Shown here: piece by piece, positions 34,773 to 49,200 of the stretch
How positions within the stretch are numbered: the first letter of the stretch is position 1
Layout of the letters: each line of letters opens with the position of its first letter
Assembly (NCBI GenBank): GCA_023229245.1
Contig: JALNZU010000023.1
Span: 1-59,505 of the forward strand
Direction of reading: 5' to 3'
Source: Bacteroidales bacterium
GTDB lineage: Bacteria > Bacteroidota > Bacteroidia > Bacteroidales > F082
Length of the DNA: 59,505 nucleotides
Position numbers and translations under genes: made by a program
Notes under the pieces: generated by a model
Databases searched by the model: none
Told to the model about the DNA's origin: nothing
The model's input: only the letters and a program-made list of their open reading frames with translations

Positions 34773-35321
34773 ATGAGCGAATTTGTTGAAAAAAACTGGT
34801 ATGTGATCCGTGCTATCAGCGGTAAAGAGAAAAAGGTAAAAGAATACCTTGAAGCCGAGATTGTACGCATGGGACTGCAATCCATGATTTCTCAGGTGCT
34901 CATCCCAACGGAAAAGGTGTATCAGATACGTAAAGGGAAAAAGATAAGCAAAGAGCGTAACTATTTTCCCGGATACGTGTTGATAGAAGCCGTACTCACC
35001 GGTGAAATACCACATATCATCAAGTCTGTTCCACATGTACTTGGTTTTTTAGGTACCCGAGGTGAGGCCGATCCCCTACGTCCGAATGAAGTAAAACGTA
35101 TCTTAGGTAAAGTGGACGAGCTGTCGGAGATGGGTGAAGAAGCTAGTATTCCATTCATCGTAGGCGAGAGCGTTACAGTAACCGACGGACCGTTTAACAG
35201 TTTTAGTGGTATTATCGAAGAGATCAACGAAGAGAAGAAGAAACTGAAGGTGATGGTAAAGATCTTTGGCCGAAAGACACCATTGGAACTTAGCTTCATG
35301 CAGGTTGAAAAAGAATCGTAA
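34773..35321 (+). CDS. nusG: Transcription termination/antitermination factor NusG
   Basis: The 182-residue protein has an NGN domain (WYVIRAISGKEKKVKEYL, FPGYVLIEAVLTGE) and a C-terminal KOW domain with VTVTDGPFNSFSGIIEEI. It links RNA polymerase with Rho or with the ribosome. It has the usual place between secE and rplK. Confidence 0.97.
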   Translation: MSEFVEKNWYVIRAISGKEKKVKEYLEAEIVRMGLQSMISQVLIPTEKVYQIRKGKKISKERNYFPGYVLIEAVLTGEIPHIIKSVPHVLGFLGTRGEADPLRPNEVKRILGKVDELSEMGEEASIPFIVGESVTVTDGPFNSFSGIIEEINEEKKKLKVMVKIFGRKTPLELSFMQVEKES

Positions 35322-35364
35322 AACACATATATTTCCTTATTAGCAATTTTATTAAGGATTTCAA

Positions 35365-35811
35365 ATGGCAAAAGAAATAAGCGCATTAATTAAACTGCAA
35401 ATCAAAGGAGGAGCTGCTAATCCTTCTCCACCGGTAGGCCCTGCATTAGGGTCTAAAGGTGTCAACATCATGGAGTTTTGCAAACAGTTTAATGCCCGAA
35501 CACAAGATATGATAGGCAAAGTAGTGCCTGTGATCATCACAGTGTATAGGGATAAATCGTTTGATTTTATTTTAAAAGCTCCACCAGTTGCCGTACAGAT
35601 ATACGAATTAGCCTCTGTTAAAAAAGGTTCGGCAGAACCCAACAGAATAAAGGTTGGTTCGATCTCGTGGGATCAGGTACGCACCATTGCTGAAAACAAA
35701 ATGAGAGACCTCAACGCTTTCACTATGGAATCAGCAATGAAGATGGTTGCCGGAACAGCACGAAGTATGGGAGTTAGGATCACTGGCATCGCCCCGTTTG
35801 AAAACAACTGA
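35365..35811 (+). CDS. rplK: 50S ribosomal protein L11
   Basis: The 148-residue protein has KLQIKGGAANPSPPVGPALG and the C-terminal GTARSMGVRI rRNA-binding segment. It forms the GTPase-associated centre base. rplA follows after 57 bases. Confidence 0.98.
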   Translation: MAKEISALIKLQIKGGAANPSPPVGPALGSKGVNIMEFCKQFNARTQDMIGKVVPVIITVYRDKSFDFILKAPPVAVQIYELASVKKGSAEPNRIKVGSISWDQVRTIAENKMRDLNAFTMESAMKMVAGTARSMGVRITGIAPFENN

Positions 35812-35868
35812 TAGCAATGATCAGGTTAGTTCATGCATTTTGTAGAACCCTAACACATCGAATTATAG

Positions 35869-36564
35869 ATGGCACAAATTAGCAAAAAGAAAAAAGAAGC
35901 TCTGGCTAAGTTCGACAAAAGCAAGATTTACTCCTTGACTGAAGCAGTTGATATCGTCAAACAAATCACTTATACCAAGTTTGACGCTTCCGTTGACCTA
36001 AACATACGTTTGGGAGTTGACCCCCGTAAGGCCAATCAAATGGTACGCGGATCGGTTACACTGCCACACGGTACAGGTAAGGTAGCACGAGTACTGGTGC
36101 TTTGCTCACCAGACAAGGAACAGGAAGCCAAAGACGCAGGTGCTGATTTCGTCGGATTGGATGAATACATCCAAAAGATCAAAGACGGATGGACAGATAT
36201 TGACGTAGTCATCACTACTCCTAACGTTATGCCTAAGGTAGGTGCATTAGGACGAATCCTCGGACCACGGGGATTGATGCCTAACCCTAAAACAGGAACG
36301 GTAACCATGGAAGTAGGAAAAGCTATACAAGAAGTAAAGGCTGGTAAAATCGACTTTAAAGTAGATAAATATGGGATAGTCCATGCCGGAATCGGAAAAG
36401 TAAGTTTCGACAATGCTAAAGTAGTGGACAACGCTAAAGAGCTGATCACTACTATTCTGAAACTGAAACCCGCAGCAGCAAAAGGAACTTATGTAAGAAG
36501 TATCTACATATCAAGTACGATGAGCCCGGGCGTTCAGATTGATCTGAAATCAGTAACAAACTAA
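35869..36564 (+). CDS. rplA: 50S ribosomal protein L1
   Basis: The 231-residue protein shows PNVMPKVGALGRILGPRGLMPNPKTGTVT, the L1 signature, split here by intact flanking domains. It builds the L1 stalk and in many bacteria represses its own operon. Start and length are normal. Confidence 0.97.
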   Translation: MAQISKKKKEALAKFDKSKIYSLTEAVDIVKQITYTKFDASVDLNIRLGVDPRKANQMVRGSVTLPHGTGKVARVLVLCSPDKEQEAKDAGADFVGLDEYIQKIKDGWTDIDVVITTPNVMPKVGALGRILGPRGLMPNPKTGTVTMEVGKAIQEVKAGKIDFKVDKYGIVHAGIGKVSFDNAKVVDNAKELITTILKLKPAAAKGTYVRSIYISSTMSPGVQIDLKSVTN

Positions 36565-36585
36565 AAGTGAAAAGAAGTTATTGAT

Positions 36586-37107
36586 ATGAGAAAAGAAGAC
36601 AAAAATACGATCGTTGAAGCAATAAGCGAACAGTTGAAAGCCAATCCGAATTTCTATCTGACCGACATATCAGATCTGAATGCGGAGAACACGTCGAAAC
36701 TGCGTCGTTTATGCTTTAACCGTGATGTGAAACTGCTCGTAGTGAAAAACAGCCTCTTGCGTAAAGCAATGGAAAGGACAGGAGTTGATATGAGCGAGCT
36801 GTATCCTACACTAAAAGGAGCTACTTCCATTATGTTCTCAGAATTTGGAAGTACTCCTGCCAAACTGATCAAGGAGTTTCGCAAGACATCAAATCGCCCT
36901 ATCTTAAAGGCTGCTTTTATTGAAGAAGCTGTATATATAGGCGATAATCTACTTGATTTCCTTGTTACGGTTAAATCGAAAAATGACCTCATAGGCGATC
37001 TGATCGCACTGTTGCAATCACCTGCTAAGAATGTAATAGGCGCATTGCAGTCGGGAGGTCAGAATTTAACGGGTATATTGAAAACCCTTTCCGAGAAGCC
37101 GGAATAA
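36586..37107 (+). CDS. rplJ: 50S ribosomal protein L10
   Basis: The 173-residue protein anchors the L7/L12 stalk. It has LRRLCFNRDVKLLVVKNSLLRKA and a C-terminal helix for L12 dimers. Only 21 bases separate it from rplA, so a long L10 autoregulatory leader is absent. Confidence 0.96.
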   Translation: MRKEDKNTIVEAISEQLKANPNFYLTDISDLNAENTSKLRRLCFNRDVKLLVVKNSLLRKAMERTGVDMSELYPTLKGATSIMFSEFGSTPAKLIKEFRKTSNRPILKAAFIEEAVYIGDNLLDFLVTVKSKNDLIGDLIALLQSPAKNVIGALQSGGQNLTGILKTLSEKPE

Positions 37108-37155
37108 ACTTTAGAATAATTTTTAGAATAACAACACCTTAAAAACGTAAATAAA

Positions 37156-37536
37156 ATGGCAGATTTGAAAGCTTTCGCGGAGCAATTAGTAAACCTTACT
37201 GTTAAAGAGGTAAACGAATTAGCCTCCATCTTGAAAGAAGAATATGGTATCGAACCCGCAGCAGCAGCTGTTGCCGTTGCCGCTACAGCAGGTGCTGGTG
37301 AAGCAGACGAAGCTGTTGAAGAACAAACTTCTTTCGATGTCATCCTTAAATCAGCAGGTGCCTCTAAGCTTGCAGTAGTGAAATTAGTTAAAGAACTCAC
37401 CAGCCTCGGGCTGAAAGAATCAAAAGAATTAGTTGACGCTGCACCAAAAGCTATTAAAGAAGGGGTAAGCAAAGACGAAGCCAATGCATTAAAATCTCAA
37501 TTGGAAGAAGCTGGTGCAGAGGTTGAAATCAAATAA
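37156..37536 (+). CDS. rplL: 50S ribosomal protein L7/L12
   Basis: The 126-residue acidic protein has the N-terminal dimer domain, an Ala-rich hinge (EPAAAAVAVAATAGAGEADEA) and the C-terminal factor-binding domain (KLAVVKLVKELTSLGLKESKELVDAAP). A strong hairpin follows before rpoB. Confidence 0.97.
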   Translation: MADLKAFAEQLVNLTVKEVNELASILKEEYGIEPAAAAVAVAATAGAGEADEAVEEQTSFDVILKSAGASKLAVVKLVKELTSLGLKESKELVDAAPKAIKEGVSKDEANALKSQLEEAGAEVEIK

Positions 37537-37568
37537 AGGAATCAGACCTTTAACATATCAGGCCAAAC

Positions 37569-37601
37569 AACCTCTATCTCATCTTTTTTGAGATAGAGGT
37601 T
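37569..37601 (+). terminator. Attenuator-like hairpin between rplL and rpoB
   Basis: AACCTCTATCTCA (37569-37581) pairs over 13 bases with TGAGATAGAGGTT (37589-37601) around a 7-base loop. Only a short T run follows. It is likely a partial terminator that lowers rpoBC expression relative to the ribosomal proteins, as is common at this junction. A smaller GCCTG/CAGGC pair lies at 37652-37667. Confidence 0.7.
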
Positions 37602-37684
37602 TTGCGCCTTTGTTATATTACGTACTTAGTGTTACTTTTTTTCGTTAACCCGCCTGCCTCAACAGGCATTAAAAACTTAAGACC

Positions 37685-40600
37685 TTGGCTGTTATACCAT
37701 CTGAAAGAATCAATTTCGCATCCACCACACCTCCTATTGACTATCCCGATTTTCTGGATATTCAACTCCAGTCGTTTCAGGATTTTTTTCAATTGGAAAC
37801 CAATACCGAAAATCGAAAAGACGAAGGACTGTTCAGAGTCTTCGCCGAAAATTTTCCTATCACGGATGCCCGGAATAACTTTGTTTTAGAATTCCTCGAC
37901 TATTTTGTAGACCCACCACGCTACACCATCGAAGAATGCCTTGAGCGTGGGTTGACCTATAGCGTGCCGCTGAAAGCTAAACTCAAACTCTATTGCACCG
38001 ACCCCGAGCATGAAGACTTCGAAACCATAGTGCAGGATGTGTATCTGGGAATGATACCCTATATGACCCCTAAAGGTACATTCATCATCAACGGAGCCGA
38101 AAGGGTAGTCGTCTCACAACTGCATAGAAGCCCGGGAGTGTTCTTTGGCCAGCACCGACACGCCAACGGAACTCAACTCTACTCAGCCCGTATCATCCCG
38201 TTCAAAGGCTCATGGATGGAATTTTCGACCGATATCAATAACGTGATGTACGCCTATATCGACCGAAAAAAGAAATTACCGGTAACTACACTGTTACGCG
38301 CCATAGGATATGAGACCGATAAAGATATATTGGAGATATTCAACCTGGCCGAAGAAATAAAAGTTAGCAAAGCCGGACTAAAACGCGTCTTAGGACGTAA
38401 GTTAGCTGCACGCGTTGTACGCTCATGGATAGAAGACTTCGTGGATGAAGATACAGGAGAAGTGGTATCCATAGAACGAAACTCAGTCATATTAGAACGC
38501 GAAACGATACTAGAAAACGAACATATAGAAGCTATTATTGATTCGGGTGTAAAAACTATTCTACTACATAGGGAAGACTTTAACACGGCTGAGTTCGCCA
38601 TAATTTTCAACACCCTTCAAAAAGATACGGCCAACTCTGAAAAAGAAGCCGTTGAGTTTATCTACAGACAGCTTCGCAATGCTGAGCCACCTGATGAAGA
38701 AACAGCAAGAGGTATAATAGAAAAACTGTTCTTCTCCGATAAACGCTACGATCTGGGTGAAGTTGGCCGCTACAGGATCAATAAAAAGCTCAATTTAGAT
38801 ACGCCAGACGATATCAAGGTGTTAACCAAAGAAGACATCATCGCCATTATCAGCTATCTAGTAGAGCTTGCCAACAACAATACCGTAGTAGATGATATTG
38901 ACCATTTGAGCAACCGAAGGGTACGAACGGTAGGCGAACAACTATATGCACAGTTTGGCGTTGGATTGGCACGTATGGCACGTACTATACGCGAAAGGAT
39001 GAACGTACGCGACAACGAAGTATTTACACCTACCGACCTGATCAATGCCAAAACATTATCATCGGTTATCAACTCCTTCTTTGGCACCAATCAGTTGTCA
39101 CAATTCATGGATCAAACCAATCCGTTGTCTGAAGTGACCCATAAACGCCGTGTGTCGGCCTTAGGCCCCGGAGGCCTTTCGCGCGAACGAGCCGGATTCG
39201 AGGTACGCGACGTACATTACACACACTACGGACGACTTTGTACAATAGAAACACCGGAAGGCCCTAATATCGGACTGATATCTTCACTCTGCGTATATGC
39301 CAAAATAAATAAACTAGGGTTTATAGAAACACCCTATATGGAAGTCAATGAAGGAAAAATAGATCTTTCCGCCGACCCTATTTATCTAAGCGCCGAAGAA
39401 GAAGAAGATAAAATTATTGCACAAGCAAATACCGAAGTGGATGAACAAGGCAATATCACCAGCGAATTTATCAAGGTACGACATCAGGCCGATTATCCTA
39501 TCATGGACAAGACACAGATAGGATTTATTGACGTTGCACCTAATCAGATCGCTTCCATAGCTGCCTCGCTGATCCCATTCCTCGAACACGACGATGCCAA
39601 CCGGGCACTGATGGGCTCTAACATGATGCGTCAGGCTGTACCCCTTATGGTTCCTGAAACACCTATCATAGGAACAGGTATAGAACGGGCCGTAGCAAAA
39701 GATTCAAGGGTACTGATAGAAGCCGAAGGAAATGGAGAAGTTATCTATGTAGATGCAGCAAGAATTGTAGTACGGTACGAACGTAGCGAAGCCGAGAAAC
39801 TGCTTAGCTTTGAAGAAGACGTGCGTACGTATCATCTGCCCAAATACGTGCGTACCAATCAAAACACAAATATCAACCTGAAACCTATAGTAACTCATGG
39901 GGAACAGCTAACCAAAGGACAAGTGTTATGCGAAGGATATGCTACCCAAAATGGGGAACTGGCAATAGGTCGTAACCTGATGGTAGCGTTCATGCCATGG
40001 AAAGGGTATAACTTCGAAGATGCAATAGTCGTATCAGAACGAATCGTCAAAGAAGATATATTCACTTCGGTGCATATAGAAGAATTTACCTTAGAGGTTC
40101 GTGATACCAAACGTGGAATAGAAGAGTTGACAAATGATATTCCAAACGTCAGTGCCGATGCTACTAAAGAGTTGGATGAAAACGGACTGATACGGGTTGG
40201 AGCCGAAGTAAACGAAGGCGATATACTTATTGGAAAGATCACCCCAAAAGGTGAGAGCGACCCTACTCCAGAAGAAAAACTATTGAGAGCCATCTTTGGC
40301 GATAAAGCCGGTGATGTGAAAAACGCATCCCTTAAAGCACCACCATCAATGAAAGGAGTGGTGATCGACAAAAAGCTGTTCTCAAGAGTGATCAAAGACA
40401 GAAAATCAAAAGTAAAAGACAAAGAGATAGTTGGCGAGTTGGATGCCCAATTCAATAAGCAAGCTGCCGAGCTGAAAAACAAATTAGTCGACAAACTGAT
40501 CGTTCTGCTCAACAACCGCAGCTCGCAAGGTGTTACCAATATCTTTAAAGAAGTAGTGGTCCCACGTAAAGCCAAGTTTACACAAAAATCATTACAAACT

Positions 40601-41491
40601 ATTGATTATCATATTGTCAACCCGAACAAATGGACTACCGACAAAGCTCTTAATGAAGATGTCAAAACCTTGATCCACAACTACAACATTAAACACAAAG
40701 AGTATTACGGCATTTATAACCGTAAAAAGTTTGTGGCTACTGTAGGTGATGAACTTCCCAACGGTATTGTTCAGATGGCAAAGGTTTATGTAGCCAAGAA
40801 ACGCAAGCTCAATATTGGTGATAAAATGGCCGGACGACATGGAAATAAAGGTATAGTAGCCCGCATAGTAGCTGAGGAGGACATGCCATTCCTTGAAGAC
40901 GGAACACCGGTAGATATAGTACTCAACCCTCTTGGGGTTCCCAGCCGAATGAACCTTGGGCAGATATACGAAACCGTGTTAGGTTGGGCAGGTGCCAAAT
41001 TAGGTCTGAGATTCACCACACCTATATTCGATGGTGCCGAAATCGAAGAGATCAACGAATATCTCCGCAAAGCGGGGCTACCTGAAAACGGGAGCGTATA
41101 TCTCTACGACGGTGGGACAGGTGAACGATTCGACCAACCAGCTACCGTAGGATATATCTATATGATGAAACTTCACCATATGGTCGATGACAAAATGCAC
41201 GCCCGATCCATAGGCCCCTACTCACTGATCACCCAACAGCCCCTTGGTGGTAAAGCCCAGTTTGGAGGCCAGCGATTCGGTGAGATGGAAGTCTGGGCAT
41301 TGGAAGCCTTTGGAGCAAGCAACGTACTGCAGGAAATACTAACTATCAAGTCAGATGATGTGGTAGGACGTGCCAAAGCATACGAAGCTATTGTAAAAGG
41401 CGACAATATGCCTACACCCGGAATACCCGAATCGTTCAACGTGCTTATACACGAACTTCGTGGCTTAGGCCTTGAAGTAACTTTTGACTAA
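37685..41491 (+). CDS. rpoB: DNA-directed RNA polymerase subunit beta
   Basis: The 1268-residue beta subunit contains all main blocks: the N-terminal INFASTTPPIDYPDFLDIQL, TNPLSEVTHKRRVSALGPGGLSRERAGFEVRDVHYTHYGRLCTIETPEGPNIGLI (fork and rifampicin region), and the C-terminal LHHMVDDKMHARSIGPYSLITQQPLGGKAQFGGQRFGEMEVWALEAFGA. The frame upstream is closed by a TAA at 37670-37672, and the only start before the conserved block is TTG at 37685, reading TTG GCT GTT ATA. A TTG-started rpoB is unusual and could further limit translation. Family Bacteroidota proteins begin at the same point, so no large piece is missing. rpoC follows. Confidence 0.95.
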   Translation: MAVIPSERINFASTTPPIDYPDFLDIQLQSFQDFFQLETNTENRKDEGLFRVFAENFPITDARNNFVLEFLDYFVDPPRYTIEECLERGLTYSVPLKAKLKLYCTDPEHEDFETIVQDVYLGMIPYMTPKGTFIINGAERVVVSQLHRSPGVFFGQHRHANGTQLYSARIIPFKGSWMEFSTDINNVMYAYIDRKKKLPVTTLLRAIGYETDKDILEIFNLAEEIKVSKAGLKRVLGRKLAARVVRSWIEDFVDEDTGEVVSIERNSVILERETILENEHIEAIIDSGVKTILLHREDFNTAEFAIIFNTLQKDTANSEKEAVEFIYRQLRNAEPPDEETARGIIEKLFFSDKRYDLGEVGRYRINKKLNLDTPDDIKVLTKEDIIAIISYLVELANNNTVVDDIDHLSNRRVRTVGEQLYAQFGVGLARMARTIRERMNVRDNEVFTPTDLINAKTLSSVINSFFGTNQLSQFMDQTNPLSEVTHKRRVSALGPGGLSRERAGFEVRDVHYTHYGRLCTIETPEGPNIGLISSLCVYAKINKLGFIETPYMEVNEGKIDLSADPIYLSAEEEEDKIIAQANTEVDEQGNITSEFIKVRHQADYPIMDKTQIGFIDVAPNQIASIAASLIPFLEHDDANRALMGSNMMRQAVPLMVPETPIIGTGIERAVAKDSRVLIEAEGNGEVIYVDAARIVVRYERSEAEKLLSFEEDVRTYHLPKYVRTNQNTNINLKPIVTHGEQLTKGQVLCEGYATQNGELAIGRNLMVAFMPWKGYNFEDAIVVSERIVKEDIFTSVHIEEFTLEVRDTKRGIEELTNDIPNVSADATKELDENGLIRVGAEVNEGDILIGKITPKGESDPTPEEKLLRAIFGDKAGDVKNASLKAPPSMKGVVIDKKLFSRVIKDRKSKVKDKEIVGELDAQFNKQAAELKNKLVDKLIVLLNNRSSQGVTNIFKEVVVPRKAKFTQKSLQTIDYHIVNPNKWTTDKALNEDVKTLIHNYNIKHKEYYGIYNRKKFVATVGDELPNGIVQMAKVYVAKKRKLNIGDKMAGRHGNKGIVARIVAEEDMPFLEDGTPVDIVLNPLGVPSRMNLGQIYETVLGWAGAKLGLRFTTPIFDGAEIEEINEYLRKAGLPENGSVYLYDGGTGERFDQPATVGYIYMMKLHHMVDDKMHARSIGPYSLITQQPLGGKAQFGGQRFGEMEVWALEAFGASNVLQEILTIKSDDVVGRAKAYEAIVKGDNMPTPGIPESFNVLIHELRGLGLEVTFD

Positions 41492-41501
41492 TAACAACAT
41501 A

Positions 41502-41527
41502 CTGCCCAAGCGTATGCTAATGGGCAG
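41502..41527 (+). terminator. Hairpin between rpoB and rpoC
   Basis: CTGCCCA (41502-41508) pairs with TGGGCAG (41521-41527) around a 12-base loop, followed by CTATTTTATTCTTT. The stem is short and rpoC must be read through it, so it is more likely an RNA-processing or stability element than a full terminator. Confidence 0.5.
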
Positions 41528-41563
41528 CTATTTTATTCTTTAACATCAACAGATCAAATATAT

Positions 41564-45871
<4,308 letters not shown>

Positions 45872-45878
45872 TAAATCA

Positions 45879-45917
45879 AGATACGACAGACAATTCAAAC
45901 CTCTGTCGTGTCTTTTT
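45879..45917 (+). terminator. Rho-independent terminator after rpoC
   Basis: AGATACGACAGA (45879-45890) pairs with TCTGTCGTGTCT (45902-45913) with one wobble, and TTTTT follows. It closes the rplKAJL-rpoBC unit. The DUF3467 start at 45930 follows at once. Confidence 0.8.
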
Positions 45918-45929
45918 AACAAAATATCT

Positions 45930-46235
45930 ATGAACGACACTAAAAATCAAATCAACATCGAACTGAGCGAAGAAATAGCCGAAGGAATTTATTCCAATCT
46001 CGCTATCATCACACACTCTCAGTCCGAATTTGTGATTGACTTCGTGAAGCTGATGCCGGGAGTGCAAAAAGCCAAAGTTAAATCAAGGATCATACTCACA
46101 CCCGAACATGCCAAACGGTTATATAAAGCATTGGCAGAAAATATCAAGAAGTTTGAAAATGCACATGGCCCTATCAAGGACGCCAGTGACACCCTGCCGC
46201 CTTTTACAATGGGCGGACCTACAGCACAAGCATAA
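45930..46235 (+). CDS. DUF3467 family protein
   Basis: The 101-residue protein matches DUF3467: ELSEEIAEGIYSNLAIITHSQSEFVIDFVKLMPG, then KSRIILTPEHAKRLYKALAENIKKFE. Function is unknown. It follows rpoC in many Bacteroidota, which hints at a link with transcription or translation. It lies between two terminators, so it would have to be read through from rpoC or have a hidden promoter. Confidence 0.9.
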   Translation: MNDTKNQINIELSEEIAEGIYSNLAIITHSQSEFVIDFVKLMPGVQKAKVKSRIILTPEHAKRLYKALAENIKKFENAHGPIKDASDTLPPFTMGGPTAQA

Positions 46236-46251
46236 GTAGTAGTAAGAAATC

Positions 46252-46279
46252 AAGGAGGCCGACAACGCCTCCTTTTTTT
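46252..46279. terminator. Terminator between DUF3467 gene and the helicase-nuclease gene
   Basis: AAGGAGGC (46252-46259) pairs with GCCTCCTT (46267-46274) and is followed by a T run to 46279 on the plus strand. The genes converge here, so it ends the plus-strand transcript 14 bases before the minus-strand stop codon. Confidence 0.8.
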
Positions 46280-46292
46280 ATGCTTTTTGCTA

Positions 46293-49200
46293 TCACACAA
46301 TAACAATGTGAAAAGGCTGTAAATACACAATATAAGCCTCAACGGGCAGGCTTTCGATATGCCCTATGGCTTCTTTATACTTTTCCACCTGGTGCCTGTC
46401 GGAAGATGAGGGATCTCCTGTCTTAAAATCTAAAAGCACCAATTTATCCTCAAATCGGCTGATACGATCTACACGCAACAGATCACCATTTTCAGCTAAT
46501 AAAGATGCCTCAGAAGAAGAGGTATTATCTGCATCAAAACAAGCATATACTATTGGATATGAAGCTAATTGCGAAAAGAAATTTCTCATAACCTCAGCTT
46601 CTTCTGCAGAGAACAACCCTAATCGCTCATACTGTCGTATCGCACTATCTAATTGGTGTACTGACTTTAGTCCGGCTAAAAAATTATGGTATAAGACTCC
46701 TTTCATTTTCGGGTCTTTTTCACTGTATTCCAAGAAGCTAAGATCAACTGCTTTAACAGCTGTTCGTGTGCTCCATGCAGGCTGAAAACGGGTAAAATAC
46801 TTTTCAGACAAAAGGCTATGATGAAGCGGATCTTCCTGGGCAGATAATTTTTCTAGCTTACGGCCAAAGCTGTAAACCTTTTGACCATCTTCCCATAATT
46901 CCTGGTCTTTAAGATATGCTTGAAACAAACCATGAAAAGAGAAGGCTGGTTTTCTTCGAGGCTGTCTGATCAGTGCATACAATCGCAAGGAAGGTCGTGT
47001 CATGACAACATATAACAAATTAGCAAGGTCAAGCTTTTGTTTTTCTTGTTCTTTGCTATACAAAGCTCCAAAATCTGTTTTTTCCAATGCTTTAGTGATC
47101 CTGAGCAAACCAGATTTCAACTTGCCAATAACATGACTACCAAAGTCAACCCATTCGTAGTGTATCCGTCTGCCTCCAGCTGGCACACTCACATAAGGAT
47201 AGATCACTATAGGAAATTCTAATCCTTTTGCTTTATGGATAGTCATCACATGGACTGCATCTGTTTTTTCCGATAACACTACCGAACTTTTTGTCAGTCG
47301 TTCATCCCAATACACCAAAAAGTCGGCTATGCTTCCTGCTGACCCTTGCTCGAAGCGAAAAATCTCTTCCAACAAAAAGTTCAGATATGGATCAAAAGGC
47401 TGGTCAAGTTGAAAATGTGAAATGAGCCGGCACACAGCTTCATAACAGCTAAGTCCCGTCAGATCCGTTATTTCGTACCCAATAAGTTGAGCTGTATTTG
47501 CCGCTTTTTGGTTTTCCGGCAAAGCAGTATGAGATAATAGGATCTCCTGAAAATTTTGAGTAAGATTTCCCGGTTTTATTTGATTCACATATAGCTCAAT
47601 CAACTCTATCCTATTCACTGCATCATTTGGAAAGATGTAAAACCTTAACAGTCGCATGATAAAGCGTACCCTTGCTGATGATGACAGCAGCAATGAATCG
47701 GCCGATACCACAGGAACACCTTTATTGGTCAGATGCTGCGCTATCTGGCCTGTTTCATCTTTCACTCTAGCCAGTACGGCTATATCTTTCCATGCAAATC
47801 CCTCCTGCCTCATCTCTTGAACAAGCTCAAACACTCTGTCAGCTATGCTGTCGTCCTGCTCCTGGGGTTCTTTGGCATCAAAAAACTCAAGCTGTACTAA
47901 ACCTGTAGGAGCATCTTTCCTTACGTCTTGATAATGATCATCATAAACCGACTGCAAAGAGGGAGGTAGTTGCTGTTGTATGTACTTGAAAAAGCTATTG
48001 TTAAATTCCACTATTTCCCGTGCAGAACGGTAATTTGTTTTCAGCGGAACAGGGTTATACTCTCTTCTAAAAGTTTCCTGCAGTTGATGGCTGATCACAT
48101 GGTCTTGTGTAGTGTAAATATCTGGCAGACTGACAAACTGCTCTACTTCGCCTCCACGAAACCTGTAGATTGCCTGTTTTCCATCACCCACAATAAAGCT
48201 GATATGTTTTTGCGACAAGGAGTTATCCAACAATGGCAGGAAGTTACGCCATTGCAATACCGATGTATCCTGAAACTCATCGATCAGATAATGATTGTAT
48301 CGTTCCCCAAGCCGCTCATAGATATATGGCACAGCAGCCTGATTGACAAGCTCGGATATGCGTTTATTGAACTCGGATATGTGCACGATCTGCTCCTCGG
48401 TGATCAAATTGTCTATCACCGCACGCAGCGATTCTCCAAGACGAACGACCGACAACTGAGGCAAGAGAAAGGAATAAAAATAAAATGACTTTAGCTCTTC
48501 ATTATAATACGTTGTCAATTGCTTTATCCATGGATCCAACTCATGTTTTATAGATGTCAATGCATGTATATCCATAGCAGATGCCGACTTGGGCAAAAGT
48601 GGAGCGTTGAGGGTTAAAAGTCTGATCAAACTTTGCCTGTCAAATGCACCCTTCACATCGCCTTCTTTCAGTTCTTCAAAAGCCTTGCCTATGCCGGTGC
48701 TTTTACCAGTCAATTCTAAGATATTCAAACCGGCTTGTTCAATTAGGCTGATGATATGTGTTGCTATTTGTTGAAGCTTCGTTTTATCGTCTGATATTTT
48801 TTTTCGCAGTACTGACTGTATCTCTCGTATATCAGCTGTGTCAAGGGGCTTGACGTCTTGGGCAGCTAAAAAGGGATTTTCTTTCAGGAGTTCATGAATA
48901 AAAGAAATGATCTCTGCTTTGATCCTCCAGCTACCCTCTTCGTCAAGTTTAGAATAGACCCAATCCAACAGGGCATTTGTAATAACTTCATCCGAACCGA
49001 TACGAGTAATCAGTTGATGATGGATCAGCTCGGCTATATAGTTTGTTTCTAATTCAACCTCAAACTGGGATGGCAGCTGCAACTCACGTGTAAACAAGCG
49101 AACCAATCCATACACAAAAGAATCAATAGTAGAAATAGCAAAATCGCTATAATGATGAAGTATAGCTTTGAATACCTCCTCTGCTTTTAGTGGGATAAGG

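Noticed and set aside
36036..36449. Long minus-strand frames opposite ribosomal and RNA polymerase genes
   Set aside because: They are codon shadows of strongly conserved plus-strand genes and show no domains.
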